Source: SW132 sp038150125 (lineage in GTDB: Bacteria > Bacteroidota > Rhodothermia > Balneolales > Balneolaceae). Taken from it: a stretch of 64,000 nt of DNA. The stretch covers positions 248,001 to 312,000 of the forward strand of contig NZ_JBBVMF010000004.1 of the NCBI RefSeq assembly GCF_038150125.1, written 5' to 3'. The notes beneath the pieces are model-generated. The model was not told where the DNA came from. It ran no database searches and saw nothing but the letters and a program-made list of their open reading frames with translations. The translations under genes were made by a program, and so were the position numbers. This document shows, piece after piece, positions 1 to 8,560 of the stretch (position 1 is its first letter; each line of letters begins with the position of its first letter).

Positions 1-236
1 TTATCAGCGCCCATTGCAAGTGCTTTTCGTATCGTTTCCTTCGCTTTTTCCGGGCCGGCAAGTACCACTTCAACCTCAGCTCCGTGCGCTTCTTTCAGAA
101 CAAGAGCTTCTTCCACAGCCGATGCGTCATACGCATTAAGGATGCTTCTGTCGGCATCCTGGATAAGTTCACCATCTTTAATTTGAAGGGGCGCATTTAC
201 ATCGGGGACCTGCTTAATACAAACGTAAAATTTCAT
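1..236 (-). CDS. etfB: Electron transfer flavoprotein subunit beta (N-terminal part, runs off the window)
   Basis: The reverse strand from the ATG at 236 reads MKFYVCIKQVPDVNAP and continues for about 78 codons to the left edge, so only the N-terminal third of the roughly 250-residue family is present. The opening IKQVPD and the later stretch around LNAYDASAVEEAL with a following GAEVEVV strand are typical of EtfB, the subunit that with EtfA carries electrons from acyl-CoA dehydrogenases to the quinone pool. This is a family-based call. It fits the glutaryl-CoA dehydrogenase encoded at 43.8-45.0 kb, which is a known type of Etf donor. The rest of the gene, and probably etfA, lie outside the window. 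Confidence 0.9.
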   Translation of the reverse strand, partial: MKFYVCIKQVPDVNAPLQIKDGELIQDADRSILNAYDASAVEEALVLKEAHGAEVEVVLAGPEKAKETIRKALAMGAD

Positions 237-907
237 ACAAACTGTTGATTTCAATTGTTGATTGGAACCGCTTTTTTATAGGCTCTAATATAAAAAAATC
301 ACACCACAAAAGTTGAACCTGATCTTATTAGATTTTTCCGAATATCTCAGGAGAGGTATAATTTAAATATTTGCAACTTTATTAAATCCATGGTACTGAT
401 ATCTTTGTGAGTAAATATCAGGTCTACCGGAAACTCTGTGGCTACATGTTCTAAGCGATTATTCACATATATTGCCATCAACCCATAAACTTCCGGTAGA
501 ACTAAATATCATAATAGCGTATGTACAGTTCTCCCTATTGAATCTATCAATATAATGAGTCATTCAGCCGGTTAAGCCAGTAATTGGAGTTGTTTCGTAG
601 TGGAAGACGTGTTGCTTTTACAGATTCAATTTGCGAAGACATTTAAAATGACAAAAAAATCGTTCAGAAATTTTGCCTCAACCCACAAAGGTTACGCCGC
701 CATTTTACCTTCGCCCCGCCGAGAATAAAATTTCTTGGTGTCATATCCGGGTTGGATAAGAATCTTGAATAGGGAATTGTGCAAGTTCTGCCTTATTTTA
801 AGCGCTTTCTATGACGATGCAAATTTAGCCGCTATTAAAAGTGTAAAGATATCTAAATAACTTACTGTTTGATGCTTCCACAATTAACCAATCAATAAAT
901 TCACTAA
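237..907. other. Gene-free stretch between etfB and the ABC exporter genes
   Basis: About 670 bases without a convincing gene. Reading frames here are short and AT-rich, with no recognisable domain. A frame of about 40 codons beginning GTG at 601 and a 63-codon reverse frame at 825-1016 have no family resemblance. The segment must hold the divergent promoters for etfB and the ABC genes, but I cannot pinpoint them. Confidence 0.5.
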
Positions 908-1000
908 ATAACCAAGCCAGCCATCGCACGCTCACCCGTACAATCTTTTTCGATTTCCGCCCGCATTGCTCTCTACGTACTGCTTGCTGTTGTTGCCCTG

Positions 1001-2146
1001 ATGTGGACCGGAACAAGTTCGCTGACCGACCGGGTGATTTCCCTGCGAATGCTGCTGTTTTTCAGTTCGGCACTTATTGCATTTATCACCCCGTATTTAC
1101 TCTTTCCGGACCCTTATGCAGTATTGTTTCAGTTGGGAAACACGGGGTCAGGCGGAATATCCCGGCACTTGCTGAAACGAACCGATGCCGTATGGTCCGG
1201 CGCGATCGTTACGATTGGAGTTGTCTGTTTTGGTGATCTGAACAGCCCGTTTACAAACCTTGGCATCAAAGCACTATATTTTGGAACCGGCACACTATTT
1301 TTTAGCGGGTTGATGGGGATCTCAATCAGCCGGTATGCCCGGTCGGGTGATAAATCCCGGTTTTGGAAAGAATCAGACAGGGGGCGTGAACTGCGCTCCA
1401 AAATGGGTGAGTACTTTAAATACCCGATTGATCCCGGTTCGATTCCAAGTTTTATCAATACAGTTCTCGTGGGCGGACTCGGTATGATCGGTGTGTCGAT
1501 CGGCGCGGCATTTTACGGAGGGTATGGCCCGGCATTCGAAATGATACCAGCCCTCGGTCTGATGCTTTTTGGCGGCTTTTCACTCAGCCGTCTCCATAGT
1601 CAGTCGGTTAGAAACTTCTACGCAACCAACGCCTTCTTTAATGAGTTCTTTGGCGAAACAATTGCCGGAAAAGAGGCGGAATCAAAAATACAGGTTAAAC
1701 AACTCTGGTGGGTCCCGTCGGCAATCAAAAGCCACGTGTGGGCACTGCTGCTCCAGCTCGACAGGAAGTTTCCGGCCGGACGCGTACTGCTTGTCGGGCA
1801 TCTGCTGATCTGGCTGCTGGCATACCAGCGTCCGGCAGAGCAAACCTTGATTTCCGCCTGGCTGCTGTTTGCCCTGTTTCATCACGCCATTATCATTATT
1901 TCTTTATCGGAAGAGTATGCTCCGGCATGGTTCCGGCAGTGGATTGGTTCCATGACTCAGTGGATTCTGGTGCGGATGTGGATTCAGCTCAGGTGGGTGC
2001 TGATCCTTGCGGTGAGTATGTGGGTAAACTCGCTCATTTTTGGCCACGTGTCATACGCGGTGCAGGGTGGAATTATCACCTTCTATTTACTATCTGCCGC
2101 TTTCATTTCACTCTGTGCGAACACCTATCAAAAAGCTACAACCTGA
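1001..2146 (+). CDS. ABC exporter permease-like membrane protein
   Basis: A 381-residue protein with about eight or nine hydrophobic segments (roughly residues 16-35, 64-80, 88-107, 150-172, 176-195, 262-280, 283-303, 330-350 and 353-375). It ends 7 bases before an ABC ATPase gene, so it is inferred to be the membrane half of an ABC exporter in the cytoplasmic membrane. The substrate cannot be told. I do not recognise a named family. The start is uncertain. The first ATG is at 1001, but the frame stays open back to 908, and the extra codons encode a further hydrophobic run (IALYVLLAVVALMW) that would complete a first membrane helix. No ATG, GTG or TTG lies in that extension, so either a rare start codon is used or the 5' end is damaged. 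Confidence 0.75.
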   Translation: MWTGTSSLTDRVISLRMLLFFSSALIAFITPYLLFPDPYAVLFQLGNTGSGGISRHLLKRTDAVWSGAIVTIGVVCFGDLNSPFTNLGIKALYFGTGTLFFSGLMGISISRYARSGDKSRFWKESDRGRELRSKMGEYFKYPIDPGSIPSFINTVLVGGLGMIGVSIGAAFYGGYGPAFEMIPALGLMLFGGFSLSRLHSQSVRNFYATNAFFNEFFGETIAGKEAESKIQVKQLWWVPSAIKSHVWALLLQLDRKFPAGRVLLVGHLLIWLLAYQRPAEQTLISAWLLFALFHHAIIIISLSEEYAPAWFRQWIGSMTQWILVRMWIQLRWVLILAVSMWVNSLIFGHVSYAVQGGIITFYLLSAAFISLCANTYQKATT

Positions 2147-2153
2147 CAAAGTC

Positions 2154-2783
2154 ATGATTGAACTGAAAAATATTACCAAACAGTTTAAAGCCGGCAAACC
2201 GATATTTTCAGAGGTGAATGACACTTTTAAGAAAGGAGAATTCATTGGCCTGACCGGGCCGAACGGATCAGGTAAAACAACCTTCCTGCGACTGTTGTCG
2301 GTCAATTCATTTCCGACATCCGGCCGCATCACATATAAAAACATGAACATTCACGAAAATCCCCAGGAATACCTTAAAGACGTAGGCCTCGTGCACGACC
2401 AGGAGAGTTTGCCCGTTCATTTGTCAGCCGTTGAGCTACTGGAGTGGGTGCTGAGAAGCCGAAAACTCTGGAGTGATGAATCCCCGAAACAAATTAACAA
2501 TATGTTCGACAGACTGTCGCTTAAGGATGACCGCAACGAGCAGATCGGCACGTATTCAACCGGCATGAGGAAAAAAACACAGGTGGCCGCAGCGTTTATT
2601 GTAAAACCGAATGTATTAATCTTAGATGAACCCCTGCGAGGGCTTGACAGTTCTACACGTGATGAAGTTGCAGATATGCTCGTTGATGCAAAATCAGGCG
2701 GAACATTAACCTTGATGGCGTCACATACAGCGGATGTAGAGGCTGATTTTGTGGACCGTGTTCTCGAGTTCCCGCTTTCATAA
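2154..2783 (+). CDS. ABC transporter ATP-binding protein
   Basis: A 209-residue nucleotide-binding subunit. It has a Walker A motif GPNGSGKT at residues 35-42, a signature YSTGMRKK near 137 (a variant of LSGGQ usual in ABC-2 and CcmA-like exporters), a Walker B with VLILDEPLRGLD near 155-165, and a switch-histidine region MASH near 188. The ATG at 2154 was chosen because the first residues MIELKNITKQF match the usual ABC opening; an earlier in-frame ATG at 2040 would lie inside the permease gene. It is translated 7 bases after the permease stop, so the two genes form a transcription unit. The domain hydrolyses ATP to drive the neighbouring membrane protein. Confidence 0.93.
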   Translation: MIELKNITKQFKAGKPIFSEVNDTFKKGEFIGLTGPNGSGKTTFLRLLSVNSFPTSGRITYKNMNIHENPQEYLKDVGLVHDQESLPVHLSAVELLEWVLRSRKLWSDESPKQINNMFDRLSLKDDRNEQIGTYSTGMRKKTQVAAAFIVKPNVLILDEPLRGLDSSTRDEVADMLVDAKSGGTLTLMASHTADVEADFVDRVLEFPLS

Positions 2784-2847
2784 ATATCGACGGACAAGGA
2801 ATTCATTATAATAGCGTTTAAATGCACGTAAAAATCAATTGATTTGA

Positions 2848-2855
2848 TATCTTTG
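2848..2855 (+). promoter_or_regulatory. Possible Bacteroidota-type -7 box upstream of the NADP reductase gene
   Basis: TATCTTTG matches the TAnnTTTG -7 consensus known for the Bacteroidota housekeeping sigma factor. It lies about 95 bases before the ATG at 2949. I do not see a clear TTG -33 box at the right distance, so the call is tentative. Confidence 0.3.
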
Positions 2856-2948
2856 AGGCCTAACACATAGCATTAAGATGCCGGGCTATATTCATTCCGC
2901 CAACCCAGGCGGTTCAACCAAACAAACAAACTGAACGAAAATTTTATC

Positions 2949-3869
2949 ATGGCCGAGTTTATTCTTCCTGAAGTAGAAATGAACATCTACTCTCCGAAAG
3001 ATCCCGTAGAAGTAGAAGTAGTTGAAAATTATATTGTCACAAAGGAATCGAGCCCTAACATTGTGCGCCACATCACGTTTGATGTGTCGGGAACCGATCT
3101 TGAAAACAGGATTCGCGTAGGGCAGTCGGTGGGAATTCTGCCTCCCGGTGAAGACGATAGAGGCCGTCCGCATAAGCTCAGGCTCTATTCTGTGTCGTCG
3201 CCAACGATTGGTGAGCACGGCAAGCAGCACCTCGTGTCCACAACAGTTAAACGGACGATTGAAGAGCTCGAAAACAAACTCTACCTGGGAGTGGCGTCGA
3301 ATTATCTTGCAGATCTGCAGCCGGGCGATAAAGTTTTAATGACAGGCCCAAGCGGCAAACGGTTTTTGCTTCCGGAAAATGCAAGGGATTTTAACTACCT
3401 GTTTTTTGCCACAGGTACCGGCATTGCGCCATATCGCGGCATGATTAAGGAGCTGTTTGAGAGAACGTACGATAACGACTGCGCGCTTATTTTTGGCTGT
3501 TCCTACAGAACGGATCTTCTTTATGCCGATTACTTTGAAGAGATGGATCAGACGCGTGAAAATTTTCACTATCTGAAATCGATTTCAAGAGAGGAGCGGC
3601 GTAAAGACGGTTCAAAATTTTACGTACAGACCCAGCTCGAGGATGAAGAAGATCTGCTGCTGCCCATTTTGCAAAAAGAGAATACGCTGATCTATATCTG
3701 CGGCATGAAGGGCATGGAGATCGGCATTTACAAACAGCTGGTCCGTCTTGATCTGCTTGAATATGTTCAGATACGCAAAGAACTTCCAGACTCTCTTGAT
3801 GATATTCCCTCAGATAAATTCAAACGCTACATCAAACCGTCTGACCGGACGTTTGAAGAGGTTTATTGA
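2949..3869 (+). CDS. Ferredoxin/flavodoxin-NADP+ reductase (plant-type FNR)
   Basis: A 306-residue flavoenzyme that moves electrons between NADPH and ferredoxin or flavodoxin. Family motifs are present in order: the FAD-binding RLYSVSS near residues 78-84, GPSGKRFLLP near 132-141, the NADP-binding GTGIAPYRGM near 157-166, a GCSYRTDLLY segment near 183, and YICGMKGME near 253. The C-terminal tail after the last motif ends in TFEEVY, where plastidic-type FNRs carry a terminal aromatic that stacks on FAD. The gene stands alone, with a possible promoter box about 95 bases upstream and the repeat island directly downstream. Family assignment is firm; the physiological partner is not shown. Confidence 0.93.
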   Translation: MAEFILPEVEMNIYSPKDPVEVEVVENYIVTKESSPNIVRHITFDVSGTDLENRIRVGQSVGILPPGEDDRGRPHKLRLYSVSSPTIGEHGKQHLVSTTVKRTIEELENKLYLGVASNYLADLQPGDKVLMTGPSGKRFLLPENARDFNYLFFATGTGIAPYRGMIKELFERTYDNDCALIFGCSYRTDLLYADYFEEMDQTRENFHYLKSISREERRKDGSKFYVQTQLEDEEDLLLPILQKENTLIYICGMKGMEIGIYKQLVRLDLLEYVQIRKELPDSLDDIPSDKFKRYIKPSDRTFEEVY

Positions 3870-3886
3870 TGTAATTCCACTGTTTG

Positions 3887-4125
3887 TCAGAGCTCCTGCC
3901 GATAACAGGGAGATCTCTCCACTCCGGGCAAAAAAAATGCCCTGCGGTCGAGATGACAAGAAGCTGGGGGTGAATAAGTGCGGCGTTTCATTATCCCAAT
4001 CATGCAAAACCCGATCATACGCCGCATGGCAGATGGTTACTCCTCGAGGAGCTGCCTGATGCCTTGATCTACTCGTGAAGCTTATGCGCCGCGCTTCTTT
4101 CTATGTGCGCAACTGTCATGTCAAG
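3887..4125. repeat. Long direct repeat, copy A1
   Basis: About 239 bases starting TCAGAGCTCCTGCCGATAAC and ending near AACTGTCATGTC. It is highly similar along its whole length to 4224-4461, offset by about 337 bases. On the reverse strand it contains a GTCATCTCGACCGCAGGG motif of the kind widespread in Bacteroidota intergenic regions, beside a GGGCA/TGCCC hairpin with an A-rich loop. Confidence 0.8.
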
Positions 4126-4244
4126 AGCGGAGCACCGGTGTTTTTTCCCAACGGGATGCCTTCGGCGCCGGTGTGGAGTGGAGACATCTACCTGTGCTGG
4201 GATCCATCTTGAAAAATACCCCCTCAGAACTCCTGTCGATAACA
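4126..4244. repeat. Long direct repeat, segment B copy 1
   Basis: About 119 bases beginning AGCGGAGCACCGGTG, nearly identical to 5364-5482. It overlaps the start of copy A2, which shows that segments A and B belong to one larger unit arranged A-B-A. Confidence 0.8.
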
Positions 4245-4461
4245 GGGAGATCTCTCCACTCCGGGGAAAAAAAATGCCCTGCGGTCGAGATGACAAGGCG
4301 CTGGGGTGAATAAACGCAGCGTTTCATTATACCAATCATGCAAAACCCAATCTTACGCCGCATGGCAGATGGTTACTCCTCGCGGAGCTGCCGGATGCCT
4401 TTGTCTACTCGCGAAACTTATGCGCCGCGCTTCTTTCTATGGGCGCAACTGTCATGTCGAG
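4224..4461. repeat. Long direct repeat, copy A2
   Basis: The second copy of the unit at 3887-4125. It differs by scattered substitutions, including loss of one arm of the GGGCA/TGCCC hairpin. It runs straight into a copy of the small inverted-repeat element at 4449-4509. Confidence 0.8.
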
Positions 4462-4509
4462 CAACTAAATTTGCCCAAAAACCGGGCAACACCATTTCAG
4501 AGGTGACAG
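4449..4509. repeat. Small inverted-repeat element, copy 1
   Basis: It begins CTGTCA and ends GTGACAG, with an internal TTGCCC...GGGCAA hairpin and the core phrase GGGCAACACCATTTCA. It has the architecture of the copies at 4771-4837 and 5200-5266, but the left end has been rewritten by fusion with the long repeat. Confidence 0.65.
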
Positions 4510-4770
4510 GAGAAATCCAAGTTCCTGCTCTCTAAATATTCTTTAGGAGAAAGGTGTCCGGCCTTGATGGGTGGAGGGATTGCATGGGTTGCACCACGGC
4601 ACGGGAGAAATCGCTATGAGCGCTCATCTTGTGAGCATTCTCATAGTGTAACCGTGCGGGGCAAACCGTGCCCGGAAGCCATCACAGCCGGGAGTTTTCC
4701 ACATAGTGATGCCTTCGGCATGCATACTTTTGACGGTTCAAAAGTATGGGGAGTAAACGTCATGTTTACA

Positions 4771-4837
4771 ATCTGTCACTGGTAGCAACTAATTTTCCCC
4801 AAAAAAAAAGGCAACACCACTTAGAAAATGTCAGGAT
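4771..4837. repeat. Small inverted-repeat element, copy 2
   Basis: It starts ATCTGTCACTGGTAGCAACT and ends near AATGTCAGGATT. The core GGCAACACCAC is shared with the other copies. The internal hairpin is weakened by an A-run. Confidence 0.65.
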
Positions 4838-5199
4838 TAGGTTTCCATTGGACGTATATCGTGTATGGAAAAGTGTTCGGCGTACCGGGTAATTTTTAAT
4901 TTCAAAAGTACGTTCCCAGACCCTGAGGAATACATGGATTAGATCTTTCATAACCCCGTCGACTGAATTCATTTCTTCTGTATAATCACCCGCCTTGGGG
5001 CTCTTGGATTATCTGCACTACCTAACCTCACACTGCTCGCCGTCGACAACACGGCGCTTGTGTAGGGCTACTAAGCTGCCGTCCCTGTCGGGACTTTTGT
5101 GACGCGCAGGCGCGTAACCAGTTTTACATGGACTTGGAGATAAGGCATGTATAATAAATTAGTATAAGTCGATTTTAGCCTGAAAAAAGCACTTTTAAA

Positions 5200-5266
5200 A
5201 TCTGTCACTGGTAGCAACTAATCTTGCACAAAAGCGGGCAACACTATTTCAAAGGTGACAGGATTA
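5200..5266. repeat. Small inverted-repeat element, copy 3 (best preserved)
   Basis: Terminal 7-base inverted repeats CTGTCAC (5202-5208) and GTGACAG (5255-5261) flank TGGTAGCAACTAAT, a TTGC...GGGCAA hairpin and ACACTATTTCAAAG. No reading frame is inside, so it is a MITE- or REP-like non-coding element. The family name is unknown to me. Confidence 0.7.
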
Positions 5267-5363
5267 TAGTCCCCTCTCGAGAGGGGATTTAGGGGTGTGT
5301 TCGTAAAGGCAATAAGCATTGATTAAAGCCCAACAACATCACTTTTTACAATCTGTCACTGGT

Positions 5364-5482
5364 AGCGGAGCACCGGTGTTTTTTCCCAACGGGATGCCTT
5401 CGGCGCCGTTGTGGAGTGGAGACATCTACCTGTGCTGGGATCCATCTTGAAAAATACCCCCTCAGAGCTCCTGCCGATAACA
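5364..5482. repeat. Long direct repeat, segment B copy 2, joined to a truncated small element
   Basis: Nearly identical to 4126-4244. Its left edge is fused directly to the first 16 bases of a small inverted-repeat element (ATCTGTCACTGGTAGC at 5351-5366). This recombination-like junction explains the missing right half of that element. Confidence 0.75.
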
Positions 5483-5580
5483 AGTAGATTTCGCTGGCGC
5501 GGGGAAAAGATGAGCTCCGTGCACTCTCTTCGTTCGCTAGTTTCCCCAAAGAACAGTCGTGATAAAAATGGCGGTGGGCG

Positions 5581-6486
5581 TCACTCTTTATTACTCAGTT
5601 TCACATATTTGTAAGGTACTATCTTGCCGCCATACATCTCGGTATAAACCTGTGTGAATGTAGCTCCCAGCAAGATCGTCTGTATATTGTAGTAGACCCA
5701 CACGATGAAGATGATGAGCGAACCCGCGGCACGGTATGCAGCACTGATACCGGAAGAGGTGAGGTACAGGCCGATTAAATATTTCCCCAGCATAAACAGC
5801 GCGGTTGTTACAATCGCGCCAACCAAAATATCGCGCCAGGGGGCATTTACATCAGGCAGGATTTTGAAGATAAGGGCGAAAAAAGCGACTGCGAACGCGA
5901 TGGTCGTCAATTCTGAAATGACCATGTATAAATCAAGGTTCAGATTTGGAATCGCTTGAGTAAAGAATTCCGATACTACCCCAATTACGACTTCTGCGAG
6001 CAGCGATGCTACAAGCAATAGAGTTGCAAGAATAATGATACCAAAAGAGAGCAGCCGGTTCAGCAGGAAATTCCAGATCGAATTAATCTCTACCGTCTTT
6101 ACATTCCAGATAATATTCAGAGTGTTTTTTAACTGAGTGATGACGGTTGTAGCACCAAAAATGAGTGTAAACGCAGCAATAATGGTGGTAAAAATGCCGG
6201 ATGTACGAAACGATACATCCCCGATATACTGAAGGAGGGCAGATGAAATATCAGGGCCAACCAGGTTATTAAGCTGAGCTTCCACTTGCGACCTGATGTA
6301 CTCTTCACTCAGGAAAAGGTCGGATACGAAAATGATCAGAATAAAGAGCGGGGCAATCGAGAACACCGTATAGAATGCAATTGCTGCCCCCTGCGTCATA
6401 AAATCATCTTCTATCGCTTTAGAGATGGTTTTTCCCAGAATTTTTTTCGTGCGGTCGTAATACAAACGTAAAGGTGGTAGCTTCAT
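5581..6486 (-). CDS. YihY/BrkB-family inner membrane protein
   Basis: A 301-residue protein with six predicted membrane helices and the family hallmarks TQGAAIAFYTVFSIAPLFIL near residues 31-50 and YRAAGSLIIFIVWVYYNIQ near 249-267. YihY/BrkB proteins (once annotated as ribonuclease BN) are integral membrane proteins of unclear function; the RNase BN assignment was an error. The start ATG at 6486 lies 3 bases after the stop of the aminotransferase gene, so it is the last gene of a leftward operon of DUF502, aminotransferase and YihY. All three are close-packed, suggesting co-expression, but no common function can be read from the sequence. Confidence 0.92.
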   Translation of the reverse strand: MKLPPLRLYYDRTKKILGKTISKAIEDDFMTQGAAIAFYTVFSIAPLFILIIFVSDLFLSEEYIRSQVEAQLNNLVGPDISSALLQYIGDVSFRTSGIFTTIIAAFTLIFGATTVITQLKNTLNIIWNVKTVEINSIWNFLLNRLLSFGIIILATLLLVASLLAEVVIGVVSEFFTQAIPNLNLDLYMVISELTTIAFAVAFFALIFKILPDVNAPWRDILVGAIVTTALFMLGKYLIGLYLTSSGISAAYRAAGSLIIFIVWVYYNIQTILLGATFTQVYTEMYGGKIVPYKYVKLSNKE

Positions 6487-6489
6487 AAT

Positions 6490-7659
6490 TTATAGTTGCT
6501 TAAATAACTCGTCCATAACTCTGTCGATCTCTTCTTCAGTGTTATACATATGCGGACTTACCCGGAAAAATCCTTCTCTTGCTGAAATAGAAATATCTTT
6601 TTCTTTGAGTGTGCCGAGTACCGAATCCAGATCCGCCTCGAGAGAAGATTCTACTGAAAATGTGACGATACCCAAACGCTCTGTGTCGTCGTTAGGAGTT
6701 ATTACATCAACATGACTCCGGGATTGTAACGCCTCTAACATGTATCCGCTCAGGTGCAAAATATGGTTCCTGACTAATTCGGTACCAATGCCTTCAAATA
6801 GTTTCAACGATGCACCAAGCCCGGCAATTGCAATGATGTTTGGTGTTCCGGTTTCCAGGTGCTGACTGACAGGCAGCCACGCTTTTTCAAATTCCGATAG
6901 TGCCCAGGGGTCTTCTACGGACAGCCAGCCGGTTTTATACGGTTCAAGCACAGCCTGCATTTTTTCTGAGAGGTACAGAAATCCGATTCCCATCGGAGAC
7001 ATCAGCCATTTGTGAGCGCCTGTAGCGAGGGCGTCAATCTTACATTCCATGACGTCGATAGGCGACGCACCCAACGCCTGGATGCCATCAACAACAAAAA
7101 GTATATCATGTTTGGAACAGAGATCTCCAATGGCTTTTAGATCGGCCCGAAATCCGCTGAGATACTGCACGGCGCTTATGGATATCAGTTTTGTTTTAGG
7201 TGTGATAAGCGCCTCAATATCAGACGGATGAACACGATGGTTTTCCGCCTCGACGTATAGGATAGTGACGCCCAGTTGTTCAAGCCTGCGAAACGGCTGT
7301 ACATTGGTGGGGAATTCAAGGGTGTTCAGAATAATTTCGTCACTCTCATTCCACTGCAGGCCTTCTGAAATGGCGGATATGGCATCTGACGTATTTCCAA
7401 GAAATGAGATGTGCTCCGAATCCGGCGCATTAATGTAGGAAGCCACCCGTTTTCGGGCTGTTTCAACAGTTTCCATTCCTTCCTCAAAATTCTCTACGGA
7501 ACCGCTGTTACGAACATCAAGCCACTTTTTTGTTGCTTCAAACGTGGGTGTTGGGAGCGGACTGATGGCCGCATGATTCATATACACATGTCTGCTCCGC
7601 GTGATGGGAAATAAAGCGCGAATCTCAGTTAATTCAATATCGGAAAAAGGTGATGACAT
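6490..7659 (-). CDS. Class V aminotransferase (cysteine desulfurase-like PLP enzyme)
   Basis: A 389-residue fold-type I PLP enzyme. The cofactor Asp is in VVDGIQALG (D191), and the Schiff-base Lys is K217 in ATGAHKWL. An MNHAAISPLP segment opens the fold near residues 27-36. The family covers cysteine desulfurases, isopenicillin-N-epimerase-like enzymes and kynureninase-like enzymes. I see no clear cysteine in the mobile-loop position of SufS/NifS, so a desulfurase role is not supported and the substrate is unknown. Its ATG overlaps the DUF502 stop codon by one base, and YihY follows 3 bases later. Confidence 0.85.
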   Translation of the reverse strand: MSSPFSDIELTEIRALFPITRSRHVYMNHAAISPLPTPTFEATKKWLDVRNSGSVENFEEGMETVETARKRVASYINAPDSEHISFLGNTSDAISAISEGLQWNESDEIILNTLEFPTNVQPFRRLEQLGVTILYVEAENHRVHPSDIEALITPKTKLISISAVQYLSGFRADLKAIGDLCSKHDILFVVDGIQALGASPIDVMECKIDALATGAHKWLMSPMGIGFLYLSEKMQAVLEPYKTGWLSVEDPWALSEFEKAWLPVSQHLETGTPNIIAIAGLGASLKLFEGIGTELVRNHILHLSGYMLEALQSRSHVDVITPNDDTERLGIVTFSVESSLEADLDSVLGTLKEKDISISAREGFFRVSPHMYNTEEEIDRVMDELFKQL

Positions 7660-8246
7660 TAGGATTCAGTTTTTTTCTTCACTTTTGATACGTGCGTAAC
7701 GCCGGCGGAAATTGCAAATTTAAGGGCGTCGGCCGGGTCAATATTCAGGGGCGTAACGAATTCAGGGTCAATCAAAAAGAGATTGCCCGAGAAATTGTAG
7801 GAATGAGGAAAGTAAACGGCCACCCGATCATCAATCCCAAAGGTTGAAAGATTATCTTCCGTGATAAACCCGATGCGATCAACGCCGTCGGTAAGTTTAA
7901 CCCGAGCCGGTCTGTTGAACCTTTTTTTATCTCCGAGGAGTGATTCGGTGAGGTCTTTAAACGAGGTATAAATTATTTTTACAAATGGAGTTCGTTCCAC
8001 CAGCCGTTCAAAATAGTTGAAAATAGGAGTGGTAAATGCCCGGGTGACAAAGAAACCAGTAATGATAATGATAAAAAATGCTGTGACAATACCGAGGCCC
8101 GGCAGATCAAAGGGAACCCACCCAAAAAGAATACTGTAGAGGGTGTCATCTACCCAGTTCACCAAGAAAACAACGACATAAAACGTCGCAAAAAGTGGAA
8201 AAATAAAGATCAGTCCATAAAGAAAATAGTTTGCAATGGTTCTCAT
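7659..8246 (-). CDS. DUF502 family membrane protein
   Basis: A 195-residue protein with two N-terminal membrane helices (roughly residues 8-28 and 50-72) followed by a soluble part. It has the DUF502 landmarks VERTPFVKIIYTSFKDL near residue 83 and VAVYFPHSYNFSGNLFLI near 142. The molecular function of DUF502 is not established. It is the first gene of the leftward operon, and its promoter should lie in the 314-base gap shared with alaS. Confidence 0.88.
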   Translation of the reverse strand: MRTIANYFLYGLIFIFPLFATFYVVVFLVNWVDDTLYSILFGWVPFDLPGLGIVTAFFIIIITGFFVTRAFTTPIFNYFERLVERTPFVKIIYTSFKDLTESLLGDKKRFNRPARVKLTDGVDRIGFITEDNLSTFGIDDRVAVYFPHSYNFSGNLFLIDPEFVTPLNIDPADALKFAISAGVTHVSKVKKKTES

Positions 8247-8560
8247 AAGAGGCGTCTAAATTTTGAGTTCGCCCTAAAGATAGCTTTTTTGACCGTGATT
8301 CGAAGAGAAGAGTTATTATGAACAGGTGAGGTTGAACTCTTTTTTTTCTATTTTATGAGGCTTAGAACTTTAATTCGGTTTTTCTATAATACCATAAAAC
8401 CTAAATAGCAGAGACAGTCATTCCGCCGCGAAAGCCGGAATCTCCTGCTTTTTTAGGGATTGAAGGCGCCTGCTGATGCGCAAGTTCTTCAAGTATTATT
8501 ATTTTAAGATATAATCGAATTCAAGCAATGATATTCTGATAAACCATCAACGACCATAAT
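8247..8560. other. Divergent promoter gap with one palindromic repeat
   Basis: A 314-base gap between the divergent DUF502 and alaS genes. It contains a GTCATTCCG...CGGAATCTCC type repeat at about 8418-8450 (stem TTCCG/CGGAA), a common bacterial intergenic motif. No gene is seen, and promoters for both directions should be here. Confidence 0.5.

Larger units (their letters stand above)
3870..5580. repeat. 1.7 kb intergenic repeat island
   Basis: No credible gene is present. The short open frames on both strands are readings through repeats. The segment is a mosaic of a tandemly duplicated unit (3887-4223 and 4224-4461), a second copy of part of that unit (5364-5482), three or four copies of a small inverted-repeat element, several hairpins, and a CCCCTCTCGAGAGGGG palindrome at 5271-5286. 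Perfect hairpins include 4723-4748 (11-base stem, CGGT loop) and 5081-5094 (GTCCC/GGGAC). It lies between the convergent ends of the FNR and YihY genes, so it interrupts nothing. Confidence 0.8.

Noticed and set aside
825..1016. 63-codon reverse frame
   Set aside because: It overlaps the permease gene start, has no domain and lacks coding-like composition.
4069..4535. Short open frames of 65-80 codons on both strands
   Set aside because: They run through the direct repeats and show the same peptide in two copies without start conservation or composition typical of proteins.
3870..5580. CRISPR array
   Set aside because: Repeats are few, of unequal length and spacing, and no cas gene is near.
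6490..7659. SufS/NifS cysteine desulfurase
   Set aside because: No clear catalytic cysteine in the mobile-loop position, and no suf or isc genes nearby.
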